64,000 nt of DNA from Gaeumannomyces sp. JS-464 (Eukaryota; Ascomycota; Sordariomycetes; Magnaporthales; Magnaporthaceae): positions 3,968,001-4,032,000 of the forward strand of contig NGZR01000001.1 of the NCBI GenBank assembly GCA_002197995.1. The letters run 5' to 3'. Below the pieces are notes generated by a model that worked only from the letters and a program-made list of their open reading frames with translations, had not been told where the DNA came from and did not search any database. Every line of letters begins with the position of its first letter. Positions within the stretch are counted from its first letter, which is position 1. Shown here in pieces: positions 48,394 to 60,974 of the stretch. A program made the translations under genes and the position numbers.

Positions 48394-49750
48394 GCTGTCA
48401 CCCAATATCCTCGGATCCATGAGACATGGGCCGTCGGGGAAGGGCGGCGCGCTTGTAAGGAAACGGAAAAGCAACCCTCGGCTGCCTACCTACTCATCTC
48501 CCAGGGGGGTAGCATGCCGCTCAGACCCGAGACTTGGCCCCTCTGGAGCAAAGCCACAGAAGCGGAACAAGACTGAAGACTTCGTCTGTTTCGAGGCCTA
48601 CCTACGCTTTGGTTTCTATCATATACATGACCTCTCTTTACCTACCTACCTACGCCCTTTGTTCTTCATGCAATCGCTTGAAGTACAGAGCGAACCAAGA
48701 TGACGCTATTAATACTCCTTTTTTTTTCCTTCTTGGCCCCGGTGGACAGAGCTCCTTGTATCCTTTGGGTCTGCCCGTGTTGTTCCCTGTCTGTGGGTGC
48801 ACTCCACCTCTTTTCTTCTGCTTGCAATGGCCAGAAGATGGCGTCGAGCTGCCGATACAGCCACCAATCTCGGATAATATGACTGTATGCTATCACCGTG
48901 TCGCATTCCAGTCTAAATCGAACCAACCTGGTGAAGCTCTGAGATGGCGCAGAAACTCAGGATATAACGTAAGGTGATGGCCGGGTTTTTCTCCCTATAC
49001 CTCCTCGTTGTTGCTTTCACCCTACCCTCTCAACCGGTCACCCTCTCGCTCCAGCATGGTCTATCTGGCGAGGAAGGCGGCTAGAGATTTTTTTCATTCT
49101 TGGTTCATGTCTTGCAATGGGGAGCCAGCAACGCCACCGGGACCGACTTCCTTAGGTCCGGCCGAAACATGGGCTTGCAACTCCCTCCGTCCCTCTTTGT
49201 ATGCATTCCTTGTCCCGCGATCATCACTCCTTGCAGCGACGGCAGGCTAGGCTATGGAGATTTGTCTCGGGGCTGGATTTGCCATTTTCCAAGTCGGTCG
49301 TGGGGTGGCGAGGCGCACGGCCGCCCCGGAAGTGGCAGATTGAGGGCTTCTGTATGGAAGGCTTTCTGGTTCTTGCAGCAGCAAGATAAAATAGGGGATG
49401 GCCATGTCCAGAGATGCTAGAGACATAAACCACCCCTGCCCCTGTGCTGGGGTGTGCTTTTTTGCTCCTGCCCGAGTGGCTTCCCGGCTGGTGAATGCTC
49501 CCCTGGCTGTATGAACCAGCCATGGACTATATTCGGGCTATGATCTGGGCTTTCTCGGAAGATCAAGGAATCCAAGGTACCAAGGCACCTAGTTCGCCTG
49601 CGAAACTATGACCGCGGTTGAACAGGTACCCGAGGCGTCTCTTCACTGACCGAATTATTCTGGAACCAACACCATTACTCATTTGGGCTCGGGATCCCGA
49701 TTCAACACAATTGAGCTGCCAAGATCCACGAAATTGGTTCGTAGGCAACT

Positions 49751-49770
49751 GGTAGGTAGGTAGGTAGGTA
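49751..49770. repeat. GTAG tetranucleotide repeat
   Basis: Five tandem GTAG units in the convergent intergenic region. Confidence 0.9.
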
Positions 49771-50209
49771 TCAATTAGGACCCATGAGAAAGTCATCTAC
49801 CTAGATGGTTGGTGTTCATGTTGTTGATGCAGTCATGACACGGGCAAACGCCCTTACCTGTGACGGCAGCGGATGAATCATGGTGACTGGCTAAAAAAAA
49901 AAAGAAAAAAAAAAGCACACTTTTTGGACATCCCAGCTGTCTCCTTTCATCGGCTACGGGTGTCTGAAATTGTTTTGATTCGACAGCTATCTACCGAAAG
50001 TCCTGAGAGTAACTCGGGCGCACTTATAGTGGTAAGCTTGCTGGAACCTTTTCTTCCTCTTCTCTTCGCACAACTCTGTGCCACTCATGGAGCAGTCTTC
50101 TCTGGACCTGCTTCCATTTTTTTCTTGAAAAATGCAATGACTGTCTGTCTGGGTGCCGTCCAATGTGGATCGTTGGTATCGTAAATGTCGTTCCCTGAGA
50201 ACTTGAAAG

Positions 50210-50232
50210 AAAAAAAAAAAAAAAAAAAAAAA
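50210..50232. repeat. Poly-A tract, 23 nt
   Basis: An uninterrupted A run about 280 bases beyond the stop codon of the ELL-like gene. Confidence 0.9.
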
Positions 50233-50511
50233 GAAGAAACAAAAGCCAAGAGAAAAAGTTGAGGGAAATGCAGGGGAAATATTGGGTGTATGTGAAAGAC
50301 CAATATCAGGGAGGGAAATGGAAATGCAACCAGACAGAAAAAGTTAGGAAAAAAGAACTCCGAGCCAAATGCCATTATCATGTCCAGAGAAACCCCAGCC
50401 AAAACCATATATCCTGTGCAGAACTCAAGGATCCTCAGCCGAGGGCTTTCCCCTCCCAAGGATGGTCCATGACAGGTGAAGTGTGACTTGGATCTTCATG
50501 TCCGCGCGGGA

Positions 50512-53153
50512 TCATCTCCGATCCACGCCGTCGCTCTCCGAGCCGTTCCTGCTACGGCGCGTGCCAGCGTAGATCTCCCTCTTCATTTCCTCGAGCCGGT
50601 TACGCATCTTGGTCAAGGTCGAGATTTGCTTCTGCTCCGGGTTCTCCAGCTCCAGAAGATGGTAGTGGAGCTGTTCGTACTTCTCGTAGTACGTCTTGAA
50701 CCTGCGCGCCGTGTCCATGACGCTATCCGGCAGCTTGCTGCCGCCCATGCTGCTGTTGGCCAGCTGCTGTTGCTGCTGGCGCTTCACCCTGGGCAGGGAA
50801 CCGGCGGCACTGCTACCACTCGAGGACGAGTCGTTGTATGTATCCACCGCTTTGCGCTTCTTATCGTTGGCGCTCGCGATCAGAGCCTCCTCGGCCGGGT
50901 CGATGTCCGATGCATTCGTGGGTGGCGATGACGCGAGAGGCGAGGACTTCGGGGGCGATGTGTTCTTTGGCTTGGTCTGATTCAAAGAACCATTGGAGCT
51001 TGTCGTTCCACGTGCCGAATTTTGGCTGCTGTTCACCTCCGGTACGCGGGGCTTGGTCGTCGGGGTTGCGGTTGGCATCGGCTTGAGTTCTCGCCTCTGC
51101 TTTTCTGCCTGTTTTGGCACCCCCTTTGGCCTGCTAACGGCGCCAACATCCTTGGACACTGTGGCTGTAGCCTTGGAGTCCCTCGCCTTGGCCTTCTTGC
51201 TGAGCGGAGTGGCCCCCGAGCTGGAACTGCTGTCCTCCTCATCCGCGACCGCTTCATCGGACGGGCCGTGATCTGTGGCTCGATAGACTCCTTGACCAGG
51301 GGCTTCGCCTTGGGCACCACGGCTGCAGGAGCACGGATGGGGGCCGAGGCCTTAGCTGGTCTCGGGGCTGCAGCAGGCTTTGGAGCCACGGCCGGCTTCG
51401 GAGCCGCGGCGGACTGCAGCTTCTTGGCCTGTTGTTGCTTGACCTGCTGAGACAGGGGAACCTCCTCGCTCGAATCGTCCGAGTCGCTTATGAGCTCCTT
51501 TGACAGAGGACCTCTTCCACCATTGGCTGGCTTCGCACCGGGCTTAGAGGCGGCAGCAGGCTTGACCGGTGAGACCTTGGGCGTTGACACCTTCTTGGGG
51601 GCGGCAGGCTTCTTGACGGCCGCTACAGTCAGATCGGGGACCGCCTTCTTTGTTGTTTTGGTCTGCGAGCTGGATCTCGACATGGGCTCGGAGCCGTTGA
51701 CCGAGCGGGTTTCGTCGTCCCTGCTGCCAGGCGAAGCCACTACGCTGGCGCTGTCGTCGGCCTTCTGGACGTTGATCTTGGGCGTCGATGTCATTGTTTT
51801 CGGGCCCTTGGCAAGGGTGGCCTGAAGCTTGCTCAGGCTCTTGCCCTTCCCCCTCTCATCAAATGGCAGCAGCTTCTGCCATACTGGCTCCGAGGGTCCT
51901 ATCCTCATGCGGTCGTACCTATCTGGCGGTGTTGTCGATGGCCAGCTGCCGGTCCGAATCGGAATCGTACTCGTGGTTCCAGATGTCAAGCTCTTTGTAG
52001 AACATCTTCTTCATGGTGTACTTTCCCGTGCTCTTATCCAGGTCGGCGACCTTGTCCAGAATGCCACGGAAGTCCCTCTTGAATCCTCAGAGCCGCCCCA
52101 TTTCTCCCACAGCTCGTCGTACGTCATCTCCCTGACAGCCAACAAGTGGTGATGGCGCCCTCAGCTCTCTAGCGTCCTTGACCTTCTGCTGCGAGGCTGA
52201 TTCGACCGAGGACTCTAGAGGCGAGCCGACCATACTAAGGGCGGGGCTAGACGCACGGGAGAGGGCTGAAGTCGACATTGTAAAGGCGCTGCTTTTGCTG
52301 GAAACGACCGTCTTTTTGGCACCCGGCATGCTCTTGAGTGCATTGGGCTGCAAAGTCGAGCTATTTGACCTTGTTCGAGAGGTCAGCTCGTGGTTTGGAG
52401 AGAGCGAGGCAGCGGTGTCAGGAACATACTTGGAAGGCTTTGACTGGTAATCCGGGTGGTTCACAATCTCCAAGACACCGTCTCCATCCTCCTCGCTAGC
52501 AGCGCGACCGGAGAGCGGAGCGGTAGTAACGCAGCTTGTTCAGTGACGGGTTGCGGAAGATCGGCATGGTGGGATTTGGGAGTAAATCTGCCGCCGTCGG
52601 GTTCTTGGGGGTCGGTTACGTATATATCGTAGGAGAATGAATCGGGGGTACGCTTGAGGTGGTGCGTCTCGGAGCCGTAGATGAATGCCTGCAGAGCCAA
52701 CGAGAGGAATCAGTCAGGATTTGCAATTCGGTAGTCTGGTCGTCACACGAGTTTGCGTCAAGAACTGAAGTGTATGCTTTTCGGGGAGATATCTAAAGCG
52801 AGAGTTCGCGGAGGGGCTGGTCGCGTCGAGAGGCCGAGCTTGCTATTGTAGCAGCAGCAACAATAGTAGCTCAATAGGAGAGACCCCTATTGCGAGGCAA
52901 TTGACGGCACCACAACTGCTGGCCGGCTGCAAACTGGCCGATGGACAGCAAAACGCACGCGGAAGGTATTCAGCAAACATACCGGGCTCTGTCCCAGCGA
53001 CAGCTCAATTCCTTGGCCATTCTGGAAGCTCTCGATCATGTCCTCGAGGATATCGTCGTCGAGAGTGATGGCAAAGACCTGGAGCGGGAGAGTGGCCATG
53101 GACCTGGCCGAACTCTCGAGCTCCAGGCCCGCTTCGGGCAACTTGAGCACCAT
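50512..53153 (-). CDS. ELL-like RNA polymerase II elongation factor (frame broken)
   Basis: Predicted nuclear factor that stimulates Pol II elongation. Exon 1 (53153-52983) encodes MVLKLPEAGLELE and LPLQVFAITLDDDILEDMIE. It joins in phase to exon 2 (52688-50512), which begins AFIYGSETHHLKR. Segments typical of the ELL N-terminal domain follow: TMPIFRNPSLNKLRYYRSAL, TYDELWEKWGG, GILDKVADLDKSTGKY, ELDIWNHEYDSDSDRQLAID and YDRMRIGPSEPVWQKLL. A long Lys/Pro/Ser-rich linker leads to a C-terminal helical pair like the occludin/ELL domain (RFKTYYEKYEQLHYHLLELE, TKMRNRLEEMKREIYAG). Six breaks are needed: about 52570-52585, 52494-52510, 52135-52145, 52074-52078, 51918-51926 and 51263-51267. Four of them look like one extra or two missing bases. 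About 780 residues. Family assignment is from memory of the motifs. Confidence 0.75.
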
Positions 53154-55343
53154 CTTTGTCTAAGGAGTGTGTGTGTTAGGCGAGAGTGCAGCAACCGGCG
53201 TCCCTCCTGGAGCCTTGTCTACCCGAGCAGCCGCCCTTGCGGGAAGGACTGCCCAAGAGCAAGTGGAGGGGGCCAGACGCCCCGAAGCGTCTCAGTAGCA
53301 GTCTTTGGAGGTAGCAATCGGTCGTCTGGAGAGGTTGGTAGCCGAAAATCTGTCGAGGGCCGGTCGGGGATGTCGTGCGTTGTCAACGGGGGCAGGTTGA
53401 AAGGGGGCCGGCGGTTGTTGGAGCGAAGCACAGAGCGGCAGGCGGCCGCAGCAGCCGACGGGCGTTCCTCAGGAGAAGAGCTGTAGGTAGCCCCGGGTTG
53501 TGTACAGGCGGGCGAGAGCAGTGTTGGGAAGCGAGCGAGGCCGCAACGGGCAAAAAATGAGTGCTCACGAGTGAGTTGGACAAGAGAGGAGTTTCGGGGA
53601 GGCAGTTGCAGGCAGCGAGAAGCAGCAACAAGGAGAGGTTGTACGCCGAGTGACTTGGGTTCGAGGGAATGAGAGGGTGGAGCGGCATGGACAAAGACGC
53701 CTAGGCTGGCAAACGAGAGGGTGGGAACAACGAAGGAGGGCGGAGTGGTTCCAGCAGGGGGGTGGTTCCGGAGGTACCTTTTGGCTCTCCTGGGGTTACG
53801 CTGGTCCCGTGGAAACCACCAAGTCACTGGTACATGGTTGGTGGGCCCAAACATTGACGCCGACCTACTCAGAGCCCCAGCAGGCTTGAAGCTTCTGGCC
53901 AGACTGAAAAGTTCCCGTCGCTGCTGCGCGTCCCCTGTGTAGCGGGTGTGCGCATTGGAGAAGACGCAACAGCTCCAGGTTGGCTCTTGCGGCCGCTTTG
54001 CAGGCCTCGAAAGCCCATCTTCACTCTGGGCGCTTGCAATTTGGTGCCGGCAGACCGACCCCAACGCGATTGATTGACCTGCTTCGCCGTCGTGGGCATT
54101 CCCAATCGACAGCCTCAGACCAGACTCTGGTGGGCAAGGCAAACCCTGGGAGCAAAGGGGCCCGGGCAACCACAAGCTGTCTGACTGGCGTGCACGTATG
54201 GTGCCTCCTGTCCCACTCATTTATTCCCTGGGCGTTTGCTGGGCAGCGAGCACCGTCCAAGGCCCGCCGCCCCGGTCGGCCGTTGATTGCCAGCCCGGCC
54301 CGCCAAAACTGCGACTGGACGTCCATCTTGCAGATTCCCTAGCTCTGGGCGTTGGCCTTGGCCCCGGTTTGCCTCTTCACACAGCCAAGAAACCGCTGGT
54401 TAGGCGACCGTTGTTCAGGTGGTAGTGCAACCAGTTCGTCTGCGTCCATTGTCGACCCGAGCAAAGACGTGACCCATCCGTACCTGGTACCTCAACTGGG
54501 TCCCCCTAGTCCTCGCAGCCGATGGGACCGACAGGGTTCAGGGATCGACGGACGAGCAGCGCAGACAGACGTGCATGTCAAGTTGAGCGCGGCCGACCGT
54601 CGAGGTACGTACCCTGCCTGTGCCTCGAGCGAGGTGAACTGGGGCACGGCACCACCACCCTCCATGTCCTCCAGCCGTTTGCATGGGACGGAAGGTACGC
54701 AAGCGATTTGGAAGTGACCAAAAAGGATCTCAGGCCATGATTTTGCCTGACGGTTGACTACGTCGGCTCATGGCCGATCTCCTTGGCTGTCTCTTTTTAT
54801 CTTCCAAGCGTTCTCCAGGTTTGCCTGTTTCGGAGTAACAGAAGATTGCTGCTGCATTGGCTGCTTTGCTTATTGACATGGGCTCCCTATGCAAATGCAA
54901 AAGCAAATGGGCCGCCGTCGAGGCGAGGAAATTCGAGTCAACATGACGACAATTGAATCAGTAAACCATGGATCTTTTTTTCTCTCTTTCTTTTCCCGGA
55001 TAACCTTCTTTTTTCCTCTTCACTATATGTCTTTTCCCGTAACTGAAACCAAAAAACCCCCCTCCCAAGCTGGCTCGCACGGTGGTGCATCCATACGTCT
55101 GCGGTTGAAGTCTTGGCTGTCCCGGGCGGGAGTCACGCCGCCCAACGGGTAACATGAACGACCCAGTGGTTTGTCTCGCCTCGGGCGGCGCGAGATCCCC
55201 TGTGTGTCCATATGTGTGTGCCTGAGGCCGTGAAGCACCCAATCTAACCCCAGATGGAGCACAGCCAACGGCTCGGGCGAGCAACAGTGGCTGGGCTCGA
55301 TGTCGCGAGCTGACCGACCGCCTCGTGACGGGCACCGCTTCTC

Positions 55344-55346
<3 letters not shown>

Positions 55347-55381
<35 letters not shown>
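55347..55381. repeat. Poly-T tract, 35 nt
   Basis: The longest mononucleotide run in the window. Noncoding. Confidence 0.95.
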
Positions 55382-55384
<3 letters not shown>

Positions 55385-56463
55385 TCTGGCAGTCCCCGCG
55401 CCAAAGAACAGGGAAAGGCGAGGCGGAGGCGGTCCACGCAGCCATGCAGCCATGCAGGCACGCAACGCATGCACGAATCCATGCCACGTGCAGCGCATAG
55501 TTGGGAGTCGGTGAATAGCCCAAGGGTGTCGACCTGCTTTATTGAACGCACCACATGCACATGTTTACCATCTAACGGACGACGTAATGGGAACCCGGGG
55601 CGTTCTCCCGCGTAACTGGGCAGATATGCGTGAATAGACTCGAGCTTGCCAGCGTGGACTATGAGGGGACGGTTGATTGTTTCGACGTCCGGAAGCGGTC
55701 ACCTCACAGACATCAACAACCGAGGATAGCGACAGCGGGCAATTGAACCATTGAACGCCTGCGTTTACTGCCCCAGCCTCTCCGGTTCCACTCCTCAGCC
55801 CATACAATTAGAGCTCCATTCAGCAACGCGGTCGGTGTGCTGCAAATTCGAGATGCGCGCATTTCAACCGCCTCCCGACCGGACTGGCGGGCAACATTCC
55901 CAAGAGCCAGCCAGCATGCTCCTGCATGGTATGATTAAGCCCGTGTGAGAAGGTCGGCCTTCTCCGTCTGTTGACATCACTCTCTGCTGCACCGTGTCCC
56001 ATCGGCAGCCTGCAAGCCACAATCTTACGCCGTACCCAAAAGGTACACCTACATACAATGAGGTATGACCGTGTGTGGTGGTCGGAAGGAGGTGGGACCC
56101 AGATTCCCGTACAGCAGATATGCAGGCTCAGGCAGGACAAACCCAGCTGCCACCGTCATCTCAGGAGCACGCTGTTGGCGGGTTGGTTTTGCTCACCCAT
56201 TCGGCCCCGTCGTCCCAATTTCTTGACTGTAAGCTTGTGTGCGCGGCAGCTGGTTTGATGGGGCCATCTGCCGCTCCCGCCGGGAGGTGGTATCCATTGC
56301 TTGATGGAGTCGCTTGCGAAGGTTCTGTCTATGTGAATCATTTGGGGGTTGAGTGGCGGTTGCAACACAGAAAGGGGGCCGAAGCCAAAAGCCACACGCG
56401 ATTATTACTGTGTAAACAGTAATAACCAGGCCCAAGTTTTTTTTCCCTGGCCCCTGCCCAACA

Positions 56464-56490
56464 GCCGCCGCCGCCGCCGCCGCCGCCGCC
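56464..56490. repeat. CCG trinucleotide repeat
   Basis: Nine tandem GCC/CCG units in noncoding sequence. Confidence 0.9.
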
Positions 56491-58291
56491 AGCAGTTCCC
56501 ATAGGGCGGGAGGCGGCGTCTGTCTCCAGCTCCCCTTGCTTTTTTTTTTCTTCCTGGCCCGCCACCCTGCATCGCAGGCACAGACGCATGGCGGCCGCAG
56601 AACCCAGCGCCACACGTCGGGCACCCCCTTGGCTAGGGGAGAAGCAGAAGGGCGGGAGAAGCAGAAGAAAATGCCGGAAAAAAATATCGACAAAAGGGGC
56701 GCTCCAGGAGCCCGTCCAATACGGGCCCCTTCCCCGCCTCCCGCTTCAGAGGACTTTTACCCTTGCGAGGATGGAAGCCGGCGAAGCAAAAATGGAGAGA
56801 GCGCACCCTTGCAGGTTGTGAGCCGAGCAGTCAATGTTACGCCTCTGGTCGCTTCGAGTTCCACCCGCAGGCGAGGGAAACGCAGGTTTGGAGCACTGGA
56901 TTGACCGTGCATCCGCGAGCCCTCCCCCCTCCCTTGGCTGGGCCGGGCCCGCCCCCCACCACGTGCCATTGGTGGGAGGCGAGCGAACGTCAGCCGAGTG
57001 CTCCCATCGAAGCCTCTCCTAAATGGGAATAGCGTCGTCGTACAAGCCCGTCAGCCAAAAAAGAGCTAGGCCTGGAAATAAAACAATCGAAACGGAAAAG
57101 TCGGGGTCAGGAACAGGTCCAATCACACTACGCTGCGGCCGAGTCGAGCAGGCCGACGGATGACATGGATGCCAACTGGCAATGGACAACGCACCGAACA
57201 ATTGTTTTCTTGTTCAAGGGGCCTTTGAGGACCGAAGTGCATACATTTTTCTGGCTTGGTGAGGTGCCTGGCTCATGCACCAATCTGGGCGAGAATTGTT
57301 CCCCAACCCAAGGAGAAAAGGGGCGAAACAATTAAAGGTTGATCAACCGATTGTCGCGCACGGAAGGGCCCGTTGGCAACGTCTCTCTGCTGATGGCCTG
57401 GTCGGGAGAGGCAAACTGGAGACCACAAAGCTCGCCCTTGGGTGCTCGCAACGCAACGGTCGATCCATTATAGCAGTTGCAGCTGAGACTTGCGTGTGTG
57501 TGTGATCAATCTGCACCGCTAGCGTCCACGCACCACTGGAAGGTCGGTAGCACGAAAGAGATGCTTTTGGAGGCGAGGACCGGTTTGCAGGTTAGACAGT
57601 TATTTGCTTTGTCTCCAAGACTGAAACACGCAGGATGCAAGAATCCCCCGGGAAGAGGCTTCGGGATGTTGTGGCCACCAACATGGAAGCTTCTCTGTGT
57701 TTCCCTCATGCAAGCGATCAACCGAGGGCGGGTGCGAGCATGCTCCATGCCGGATTTCCTACATGGAGCGCGCACCTACAGGAAGACCTACACACACCAG
57801 TACCGACGTGCATGGCTGCATTTCTTTGGGGCTTTGGGTCCGTCGACATGCTAACAAGCGCTTGCTGCTGCTGCCGCCCGGTCCCATCTTGCAAATCACA
57901 GCGTTTATAGTACTAACACCCATTCGTGAGAGGCGCGACGGGCCAGACAAAGCCCAATGGAAAAGCCACACTCCCACGAGCCCAGGACATTCTTCCGGCT
58001 TTGGCTTCCTATCTTCTCATGGATGGCGTTGGTCGCTCCCATGGGACCCCAGCCTTTGCTCTGTGCGCCAAAATCCAGAGGGCTGGGTGCTCCATGTTCG
58101 GCAGCCGACGCTTCCCATTTCGAGTGCTCGCTTGCCGAAACTAGCAATCGCATCGCAACGCCTCCAGATCCATTTGCTTTTGTCTCCGCCGTTGGCGACA
58201 ATTTGATGAGATTCGATCACTCCCATTGTTGCTATAGATCGTCGTCGTTGGACTTCCCAGGCCGATGCCCGTCCCCGGAACAGGAGGAACG

Positions 58292-58313
58292 AAAAAAAAA
58301 AAAAAAAAAAAAA
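58292..58313. repeat. Poly-A tract, 22 nt
   Basis: An uninterrupted A run in the 9.3-kb gene-poor region. Confidence 0.9.
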
Positions 58314-58834
58314 GCCCGATCGATTCAATTGAATCCCTTCCACTCCCAGCGACGGAAGCAGGGCTGAACTTGGCTTTCAGGTCCGCCCCTGAATCAGGCG
58401 ACAGGGGTAATCCAGCTGGTCTTGTGCTGTTCCTTTTCTGTTCTGCATCAATCCAAAAAGGGGATTGGGAAGCTACTGAGTACAGCACACAAGCGCATCA
58501 CGCAGTACAACATGAACGCTGCTGCTGCCGGCGATGCTGCTGAATTCAAGCTGGTGGCCAGCACAGCGCACACAGCCAGTCGAGGAAGAGGGATTTGGGC
58601 CGTGTGGGGAACACGACTTAACACGAGGGCTGCTATTGCATGGGACTGTCGGGTTGCAACACGGCATGCCATGCGCAGCTCGTTCCTGGAAATAATTGCA
58701 CACTGATGACAAACGCATCTCGATGCTGCTCTCCTTTGCCTTCACCAGCTGTGTACCTATTCAATCCCTTTTTTCACATTTTGTTTGTTTTGCGGGCGTG
58801 CAACACGCAATCCATCTGGCTGGGCCCAAGAGCC

Positions 58835-58859
58835 TTTTTTTTTTTTTTTTTTTTTTTTT
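58835..58859. repeat. Poly-T tract, 25 nt
   Basis: An uninterrupted T run in the 9.3-kb gene-poor region. Confidence 0.9.
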
Positions 58860-60949
58860 GGCAGGCCATGATGGATGCGCCTGTCTCTCTCACACACTCT
58901 ACCTCCTTCATACAGCGCTTCAGACGGCGTTCCAGCAAGCCCGTCCAAAAATTGCCCAGGATGTCGTAGCACCTAAAACCCTATTCTATTTCCAAACAGA
59001 GTGACTCCCGGGGTATCCCTCCTTGCGTGCTGCCGGTGCCGCGGGCATCGTCGTCTGCGGTTCATCCTCGCGGACCCTGTTTGTTTTGTTCCGCTTTTTG
59101 CACGCACATGTCGAGATTGGCGATGGTGTGGCCTGCCAGTGTTTCGTCTGTCGAGGTTACATGCGGCAGCACGTCCGTTCTCCAAGCCCGCCACGCATCG
59201 CTCGACATCGTCAGCAGGCCAAGTCAGCCAGCCTCACCAGCTGACAAAACGCTTCTCCTTCTCTGCACTGGTGCAGTCTTGAGTCTTGGGTGTCGAGCCA
59301 ATCAAATTTATCGCGCCACCTCGGGGCGTGGCTTCATCCTCCGCCTCATGTGCTGGGCCTTTGAAACGCCCAGGTACCGGTCGGCGGATAATTGCTGTTG
59401 CCCGTACTGGTTTCTGTCCTGGCTGTCAGTTTGTCCGGGGATTCGCATTCACCTCCTGGCGATCGTGGAGAGAAGGACTTCGGGACGGGAGGCACGGAGG
59501 GTGTCGTCTTTTGTCGAGATTGTCACTCCGTGGAGCCCCACCACACTGCTCTCCTTGTCCTCCGCAGATTGAACCTGGCACCCTCTCGCCGAGCCGAGAC
59601 GATCTCGGGTCCCGGGAGGTGGTGGCCTTTTTTTTTTTTTCTTACCCGCTCGACTTTGGACGAACCAGCCCCTCCTTCCCCCACCATCCCAGGATATTTA
59701 CATACAGTACTCCGGTAAAAGGACCTGGATTAGGACCCTGACCGGAAGTATTTCGTGCATGCCCGCATCTCGGAGCCATACCGACCGACCTTTCTGAGGG
59801 CGTGTTCTTTATTTGGCTTCCAAAGATATCCGCACTCTCGTTTATCCGTTTCCCTGTTGCTCTTACCCGGATACTGTTGAATTGCGACACATGCTGGTTG
59901 CCAGCTGTCGGGCACTCGGCTGACATTGGCTGGTTGTCCTGAGTGGTCACGACTGTCCGGTGTGCCTGTGCTTGTTACTGTGTCTCACTCTCCGGCCGGC
60001 CTGGTCCGGGCGGGCCGGGTGCCTATGGATATGCCTGCGAAGGGGTGGAGGCGTGATTACGTGGATGTCAACATGTGTGAGCAACCGAGCACTCTGGGAA
60101 GCACAGTAAGATGTGATCTGTGTGAGTGTACCTAAAAAGGTGAGTGGGAATATACGAGCCGGGCATATGGTCTTCTTGCTTGGGGTTGACAGCACGGAAT
60201 GCCCTGACTGCACTTGATTGCGATTACGCATTCCGAATGTGCGGGCACCTAGCTATAGAGAGTGAATCAAGGCACCGCCCAATAGCCTCTGCCCAAACAG
60301 ATGCGGGCCGCGCAAGTATTTCCTCCGTCTACCCGCTCTCGCTTATGCCGTCCTTTCTTCTCGCATGTACCTACATTGTATACAGTAAAATCCTCCCTCA
60401 CCTCGACCGCGGGTTCTCGGGCAAATCACCCGATAGGCATGAGGAGAGCAAGGCAGGAAACCCAGGGAGCCTCAGCCTTAGGTAGTGGCGTCTCTCCCCT
60501 CATGCTGACTGTCACCCCTGCGCAGTTTGTTCGCCTATGTCGGCGTCACGTCGCCCTATGGGGCTTCTCCGGCCTTTTCAGCTCGCCATGCGTCTTCCTT
60601 GTCTGACATGAATGCAAGCCTACATGATGGTTCCCAGCCAGTAAGACGGGCGGGTTTGGGAGCAGTGCACAAGCAACAAAGCCACACAGCGTATGACGGC
60701 CAAGGTGGCACACGAGGAAGAGCTCAGGGCCCACCTGTTCCTCCGCTGTGCCCAAATACATACATCAGTGTTTCAGCGGGTCGTGTGAGGGCCGGCTGGC
60801 CCGCCTGTGTTTTCTGGGCTTTCCGTCTCTTGCTAGTCTCTGATCCGCATATCCTGAAGAGGGAAATGAGATTACTTCAGGGGTGCTGATCTTGAGACAT
60901 GGATTGCGATGTAGAGGGATACGTAGATGGTGGGGCTAGCGAGGGACCG

Positions 60950-60974
60950 AAAAAAAAAAAAAAAAAAAAAAAAA
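60950..60974. repeat. Poly-A tract, 25 nt
   Basis: An uninterrupted A run in the 9.3-kb gene-poor region. Confidence 0.9.

Larger units (their letters stand above)
48394..50511. other. Convergent 3' region of LC8 and ELL-like genes
   Basis: 2.1 kb with no recognised gene. It contains CTAC/GTAG repeats (48640-48656, 49751-49770) and a 23-nt A run at 50210-50232. Confidence 0.5.

Noticed and set aside
6181..52585. Programmed ribosomal frameshifting as the cause of the frame breaks
   Set aside because: Too many sites in unrelated housekeeping genes and no shared slippery sequence. Known fungal examples are rare and gene-specific.
53219..54220. 333-codon minus-strand open frame upstream of the ELL-like gene
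   Set aside because: Composition is random-like (many Ser/Pro/Arg), no domain or splice structure is recognisable, and it overlaps other open frames of similar length.
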